From an uncultured Christensenella sp. (lineage in GTDB: Bacteria > Bacillota > Clostridia > Christensenellales > Borkfalkiaceae), in assembly GCA_910577555.1 (NCBI GenBank), contig CAJTLF010000001.1:62001-126000 (forward strand): a DNA stretch of 64,000 bases, read 5' to 3'. Under the pieces are notes generated by a model, which did not search any database, was not told where the DNA came from, and saw only the letters and a program-made list of their open reading frames with translations. The position numbers and the translations under genes are program-made. Position 1 is the first letter of the stretch. Each line of letters opens with the position of its first letter. Below are positions 60,033 through 64,000 of the stretch, piece after piece.

Positions 60033-61197
60033 CTGTAGCGACGCCGATTTGTGCGAAGTGATTAAGGCTGCCAATCAAACGATTAACTTGCAGAACCTTG
60101 CCACTCTCATTAAGACGTCGCCTGAGCAAAAATCGAAAAACGAGGCTTTGAAATTCACTAAAATGGAGTTATCAAAAATGCCTCAGAAATTCAAAAAATT
60201 ATTCACTTATAACAAAGCAATTGCACATGTCAGATTGACATCGAGAAACGTTTATGAAGTCCGCTGTATGATTGACAGAGTTTGCTATTTCGGCTCTTCC
60301 AAAGACTTGGAGGTTGCAAAAGCAAAATTTATCGAAAGTCTGAAAAACGGTCCCGCAAAGACAAAGCAAGACAAACGCAAATTACTTTTCAATGAGTACT
60401 TTATGCGTTGGCTTGATACCGTAAAAAAGCCCTATATCAAAGACAGCACCTACGACGGCTATATGCAGGTTTACAAATGCAATATTGAAAGTGTATTCAA
60501 GGAACTTGCTCTTGCCGAAATTGACAGCTTCTTTTTGCAGAATCTTATAAACGACTTTACGCAAAGCGAACATTACAGAACAGCTAAAAAAGTTTACAAC
60601 CTTCTATCCCCTTGTTTCGATTATGCCGTAGCAGACGGATTACTTGACCGCAATCCTATGGCGAAGGTCGTAATACCAAAATACGAAATTAAGCAGGGTT
60701 GCCCCATAACTCACGAAGAAGAAATAATTCTTGTAAGTGCGTTAAAGAAAACGAAAAACATTTACGCACAAGCATTTGTCTTTCTCACTTATACAGGTTT
60801 AAGGGTTGGAGAACTTTCTTCCGTCAAACAGGACGGAGATTGGTTTGAAGCCGTTACGGAAAAGGAGCGAAAGGGGTTAAAGGCGAAAATTCGGAAAATA
60901 CCCGTTTCACCTAATCTTAAACGATTATTGCCGCTAATAGACGTTGACGCCATAAAGAAGCTGAACAAGAACACTATAAGTCGGCATTTGAGTGATTTTA
61001 TTGAAAATCACCATACGCACGATTTACGGCATACGTTTGTAACGCGGGCGCAGGAAGTCGGCATCAGACGTGAAATTGTTTCGCTTTGGGTAGGACACGC
61101 GGCGGACAGCAGTATTACCACTACCGTCTATACGCATCTCGACCAGAACAGAGAAATTCAGTTGCAGGAAATTAAAAAATTCGACTATGCCGTGTAA
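59980..61197 (+). CDS. int: Tyrosine integrase of region B (Tn916-type)
   Basis: Recombines the element at tRNA-Leu. All catalytic residues are visible: TGLRVGELSSV (R, about 274), HTHDLRHTFVTRA (HxxR, about 345), LWVGHAADSS (H) and TTVYTHLD (Tyr, about 390). The N-terminal part has the arm-binding AP2-like domain and the SAM-like domain found in the truncated copy of region A. Start is TTG with GGAGG four bases upstream. A TTGCAA-17-TAGTAT promoter lies just before. Its position 200 bases from the att site confirms the link. Confidence 0.92.
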   Translation: MTQEELLKIVHTLRSNDNCSDADLCEVIKAANQTINLQNLATLIKTSPEQKSKNEALKFTKMELSKMPQKFKKLFTYNKAIAHVRLTSRNVYEVRCMIDRVCYFGSSKDLEVAKAKFIESLKNGPAKTKQDKRKLLFNEYFMRWLDTVKKPYIKDSTYDGYMQVYKCNIESVFKELALAEIDSFFLQNLINDFTQSEHYRTAKKVYNLLSPCFDYAVADGLLDRNPMAKVVIPKYEIKQGCPITHEEEIILVSALKKTKNIYAQAFVFLTYTGLRVGELSSVKQDGDWFEAVTEKERKGLKAKIRKIPVSPNLKRLLPLIDVDAIKKLNKNTISRHLSDFIENHHTHDLRHTFVTRAQEVGIRREIVSLWVGHAADSSITTTVYTHLDQNREIQLQEIKKFDYAV

Positions 61198-61218
61198 ACG
61201 GCATTAAAAAAGGCGATA

Positions 61219-61317
61219 TGCACCCAAAATTGCACCCAAAAGAAGGGTTTTCATCAAAAATCTAACAAAAATGAATGTTGAAAACGGTCAAATTAACAAA
61301 CCCAAATTTTGGGTGCA
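61219..61317. promoter_or_regulatory. Right integrase arm-type repeats
   Basis: TGCACCCAAA direct repeats at 61219 and 61231 and one inverted copy (TTTGGGTGCA, 61308-61317) inside the palindrome CCCAAATTTTGGG. The left end carries the same direct pair. Confidence 0.65.
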
Positions 61318-61340
61318 AATCAAATTTTAAAGAAAAAAGG

Positions 61341-61393
61341 AAAGCACTATATCTTGTATTTAAAACTTAATAAATCACAAAATATAGTGCTTT
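61341..61393. terminator. Two-way terminator next to the right att site
   Basis: 16-base arms (AAAGCACTATATCTTG and CAAAATATAGTGCTTT, one mismatch) with T-runs on both sides; lies just downstream of the tRNA-Leu fragment on the minus strand. Confidence 0.75.
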
Positions 61394-61398
61394 TTTAT

Positions 61399-61461
61399 TG
61401 GTGCCGCTGGCCGGACTTGAACCGGCACGGGTGTTATCCCGAGGGATTTTAAGTCCGTTGC
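61399..61461 (-). tRNA. tRNA-Leu(UAA) 3' half: right attachment site of region B
   Basis: Minus-strand anticodon stem with CTTAAAA, variable arm (differs from the left copy), T arm GGTTCAAGTCC and CCA end. The 5' half is missing here too; the DNA beyond is AT-rich and unrelated, so another element or remnant follows. The core GAGGGATTTTAAGTCC at 61441-61456 matches the left copy. Confidence 0.75.
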
Positions 61462-61592
61462 AAGCACATAAATACACTATATATTGTGTTTTAATCCACA
61501 AATAGCAACTATATATTGCGTTTTTTTACCCGCTCAATTTATGGTTGCAAAAAGTTCCAAAAAGCATAAAACGAATAATATTCACGCTTTTT

Positions 61593-62102
61593 CTATAATA
61601 CAAGACTTTTGATTTCTTCTTCACTTAACTCATAGGACTTGCCTAAACTGTTCCATTTTGAAAGCATTGTACGATATTTCTCACAACGCCTGCAATGGGA
61701 ATTAAAATCGGTTCTACCATCTTCTGTTTGTTCTTCATATCTCTTTAAGTCAAATAAAATAAACCTACACAAACTATAATATCGCCCTTCATTATTCCCG
61801 TCAAAACCGTCAAATTTAATGTCGGACTTGCTTAATGTAGGCTTTTTAATTTTATAATATGAGTCGTGAATTGCCCTATACATTTCTAATGTGTCCCATA
61901 CAAAATCACAATCTTCTTTTGAAAATTCTTCATCAATTTCTTCGGTTAATAATTCATAATCTCTTTCATAACCTTCCGCAACAATTTTTACTAAATTATT
62001 ATAGTATTGAATATCGTATTCATCTTTTCTAATTTTAGCTAAATCACGCAGAATTTTATATTGATTTAATAAATTTAATCTTTGATACTCTGTTAATTCC
62101 AT
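61593..62102 (-). CDS. Unrecognised helical 169-residue protein
   Basis: Mostly helical (MELTEYQRLNLLNQYKILRD, then LSKSDIKFDGFDGNNEGRYY) with a small cysteine pair SHCRRCEKYRTM. No family found. It lies just outside the right att site and is not obviously part of region B. Low-complexity runs are absent. The 130 bases between the tRNA fragment and this stop show nothing. Confidence 0.55.
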   Translation of the reverse strand: MELTEYQRLNLLNQYKILRDLAKIRKDEYDIQYYNNLVKIVAEGYERDYELLTEEIDEEFSKEDCDFVWDTLEMYRAIHDSYYKIKKPTLSKSDIKFDGFDGNNEGRYYSLCRFILFDLKRYEEQTEDGRTDFNSHCRRCEKYRTMLSKWNSLGKSYELSEEEIKSLVL

Positions 62103-62275
62103 AATTTTCCCCTTTTGTTTAATTATTACAATATATTTATAACCTATCTTTGTGTATGTTAAACCGTTTTATCGAATGAAATTCATCTCTAATTTTTGTC
62201 TTTCGGGGGCAAATCGTACCATAGGCTTCGCAGAAGTCAACGGGTGTTCATAAAAAAATTATTATTACTGTATAT

Positions 62276-62322
62276 AAGCCGAGTTGTAATCAATTCATCA
62301 CGAGTTGAAATCAGCTCGGCTT
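62276..62322. terminator. Terminator-like hairpin
   Basis: Arms AAGCCGAG and CTCGGCTT followed by TTTT. The rest of 62103-62485 holds no gene that I can support. Confidence 0.6.
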
Positions 62323-62485
62323 TTTATTTTGTCAATTTTTTTATTGTATGGCTTCAAAACTTAAACGGTTAGTCCTTGCGCCACCGTTGACTACCGCATC
62401 CAAACCTAAATATACCAGACCACGCCCAGCCTATGTTACGACTGCCCTTGCCGAAAGGCAAAAATAAAAATTAGGAGTTGAAAAA

Positions 62486-62788
62486 ATGCAAAAAGTAGTT
62501 TACTCAATTTCAAAAGTGAACAAAGACGAGAAGTTAAAAGGTGTAGGTTATTTAGTTGAAGGCAATTTACTGATACCTTCCACTTCCAGCAAAGGTAACG
62601 CCTATATCAGAGTATTTGAAGACGTTGCTAAAAAATGCCGCAAGGCAACGGACAAGGACGACGAGTTCAAAGGATACGTTACGGTTGCATACGAAAACAT
62701 CCACGTTTACAACAAGGAAAAAGACCATTACGATACTCTTGACTACGTTGAAACTACATACTTCATTTGGTACAAAATCGTTAAATAA
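62486..62788 (+). CDS. Unrecognised 100-residue protein
   Basis: First of four tightly spaced rightward genes. TAGGAGTTG precedes ATG. Beta-rich (VVYSISKVNKDEKLKGVGYL) with a charged tail. No family recognised. The block is typical of small accessory genes on Clostridia elements. Confidence 0.55.
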   Translation: MQKVVYSISKVNKDEKLKGVGYLVEGNLLIPSTSSKGNAYIRVFEDVAKKCRKATDKDDEFKGYVTVAYENIHVYNKEKDHYDTLDYVETTYFIWYKIVK

Positions 62789-62800
62789 GGAGTTTATAAA

Positions 62801-63169
62801 ATGGCAAAATTAAGCGAATTAAAAAGGTATTTGGATTACGAGTTCAGTACCGGCGTTTATACAGGCGACGACTATAAAACATTTCAGAACAAATACATAA
62901 ATTACCTGCGTTCAACCTGTAAAGAGAACGGCTGGACGTTAGTCAGAGCGTTACGCAATCACTACTGCTTTTCGGCGTTCATAAAAGACGACGGAAATAA
63001 TTACGTGTACGTATCGATATTCGACGTGCGATATAACCGTAACGACTGGTACAACCGTGTGCTTATCAGGACGGCAAAAAATGAAAAAGACTATACGGGC
63101 GGAAGTAACAGATATTACTCTCTGCCCGTTTTACAATTTGCAATTCATCAATTATTAAAAGGAGCTTAA
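62801..63169 (+). CDS. Unrecognised 122-residue protein
   Basis: Starts after AAGGAGTTTATAAA. Aromatic-rich, alpha/beta (LKRYLDYEFSTGVYTGDDYK, then RNHYCFSAFIKDDGNNYVYV). It follows the previous gene by 12 bases and its stop lies five bases from the next start, so the genes form an operon. Function unknown. Confidence 0.55.
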   Translation: MAKLSELKRYLDYEFSTGVYTGDDYKTFQNKYINYLRSTCKENGWTLVRALRNHYCFSAFIKDDGNNYVYVSIFDVRYNRNDWYNRVLIRTAKNEKDYTGGSNRYYSLPVLQFAIHQLLKGA

Positions 63170-63174
63170 AATAA

Positions 63175-63711
63175 ATGGAACTTGAATTTACCTGTAACGG
63201 TTACGATAAAACGACCTACGAAGAAACTACTTACGTTTTGGAAATACCTGCCTTACCCGACTTTGCAGAGCATTTTAAGAAATTACAGCTTTGCAATATG
63301 CTTACGGCAAGCCAATCAAACGAAACTATAAATATAGCTTTGCGTGAGCTGTCGTGGTTCAAAGGCTATATTTTCAGACACGTTACAAAAATTACGGAAC
63401 GCAATAACGGCGTTTATTTAGTTATGCTTATATGGTCCACCGACGATGATAACGGTATTGATTACTACCTTTATCACGATTACGAAGCCGCCAAAGACAA
63501 ATACGAACGGCTTATAGAAGATGAAAACGACGCAGAGATAAGTTGGATCGGCTCGGAAGTATTTGACGAAAACGGTGAAGTCAACGAAGGTTACAGTTTA
63601 GATTGTAGCGAAGAAACCGACGAACAACAAGACCTTTACTGGAACGTCGAAGATACAAACAACAGCAAACGATATTCGCTTATCAGTTTAACGAAAGTAA
63701 AAATCAATTAA
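63175..63711 (+). CDS. Unrecognised acidic 178-residue protein
   Basis: Starts MELEFTCNGYDKTTYEETTY with GGAGC upstream. The second half is very acidic (DENDAEISWIGSEVFDENGE, then DCSEETDEQQDLYW), a feature seen in DNA-mimic anti-restriction proteins as well as in ordinary acidic proteins. No known family. Part of the same operon. Confidence 0.55.
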   Translation: MELEFTCNGYDKTTYEETTYVLEIPALPDFAEHFKKLQLCNMLTASQSNETINIALRELSWFKGYIFRHVTKITERNNGVYLVMLIWSTDDDNGIDYYLYHDYEAAKDKYERLIEDENDAEISWIGSEVFDENGEVNEGYSLDCSEETDEQQDLYWNVEDTNNSKRYSLISLTKVKIN

Positions 63712-63722
63712 GGAGCAAACAA

Positions 63723-63998
63723 ATGAACAACTTAACTTTCCACGTCAATTATAAAAATAACGTGTACACCTATAATTCGGGAACGGAAGCAATGATATTC
63801 GATTACGGCGTAAATAACGATTTAGACCGTAAATACGGTAAGAAAGCTTTACTCGAATACGTTGAATTAGTTTATGAATTATATCTTAAAGACAGCAACG
63901 ATACGCCGTTAGGAGCTTTGTGCGACTACGTAGCAAAGCACTGGAAAAAGCTCAGGAATAAAAGCAGATACGAAATTTTAGAAGAATTTTATTTATAA
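63723..63998 (+). CDS. Unrecognised 91-residue protein
   Basis: Complete (TAA at the window's end), ATG after GGAGCAAACAA. Helical second half (KKALLEYVELVYELYLKDSN). Last gene in the window; the operon may continue beyond it. Confidence 0.5.
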   Translation: MNNLTFHVNYKNNVYTYNSGTEAMIFDYGVNNDLDRKYGKKALLEYVELVYELYLKDSNDTPLGALCDYVAKHWKKLRNKSRYEILEEFYL

Positions 63999-64000
63999 GG

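Overview
The window looks like DNA from a low-to-mid GC anaerobic Bacillota (Clostridia-type gut bacterium). TGA is a normal stop, AGGAG-type ribosome sites are common, and the gene families present (NrdG-like radical SAM protein, BspA-type leucine-rich repeats, ISLre2, MobL relaxase, HipBST) are typical of that group. Almost the whole window is accessory DNA. No ribosomal or core metabolic operon is seen.

Region A (1-18.3 kb) is a genomic island. It carries (i) a tight HNH nuclease / SPASM-type radical SAM / family-4 uracil-DNA glycosylase cassette that runs off the left edge; (ii) an Xre regulator with a leaderless-type promoter; (iii) an oriT-like nick sequence; and (iv) an 11.3-kb leftward ten-gene operon. 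The operon encodes a conserved-looking small protein, a CARF-like (Csx1/TM1812-type) sensor, a sigma-factor-like protein, a Ycf46-type AAA ATPase, a UPF1-like SF1 helicase, two large unrecognised proteins, a DUF2997 protein, a DUF1257 (Ycf35-like) protein and an NrdG-like radical SAM protein. There is no CRISPR array, Cas protein or nrdD. I consider this the best candidate for a poorly described (defence-like) system. Region A ends with a second Xre regulator, a possible Mob/Pre fragment, an integrase cut off before its catalytic domain and a flavin reductase gene.

Region B (18.35-61.45 kb, about 43.1 kb) is a conjugative element bounded by two directly repeated tRNA-Leu 3' halves. TGCACCCAAA integrase-arm-type repeats lie just inside both ends, and the integrase lies at the right end. 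In order it holds: a PD-(D/E)XK/DUF2135-like nuclease at the left edge; an ISLre2 insertion; a leftward transfer module (VirB4, VirB6-like, VirB2-like, a 1683-aa adhesin, VirD4, MobL relaxase, accessory protein, oriT); a 1936-residue ArdC/MutS-N/primase fusion; a maintenance block (wHTH protein with iterons, SSB, AbrB, RHH, ParA, small genes, a MORN protein); HipBST; a WYL-regulator island; and a second mobilisation cassette (MobC, MobA and an out-of-frame MobB) before the integrase. A palindrome with arms TGTCCGTACA and TGTACGGACA recurs about fifteen times, only between 22.0 and 49.5 kb. It usually lies just upstream of leftward genes and twice is read in frame inside proteins.

The WYL island (52.2-57.4 kb) is the second strong candidate. 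It pairs a UDG-superfamily-like protein with a DnaQ-like protein that has lost its acidic residues, an intact DnaQ-like exonuclease, and a miniature DnaE/PolC-like protein whose catalytic aspartates are replaced. This suggests a system that senses or mimics the replisome. After the right att site (61.46-64 kb) lie one leftward and four rightward small genes of unknown function, probably part of a third element or flanking accessory DNA.
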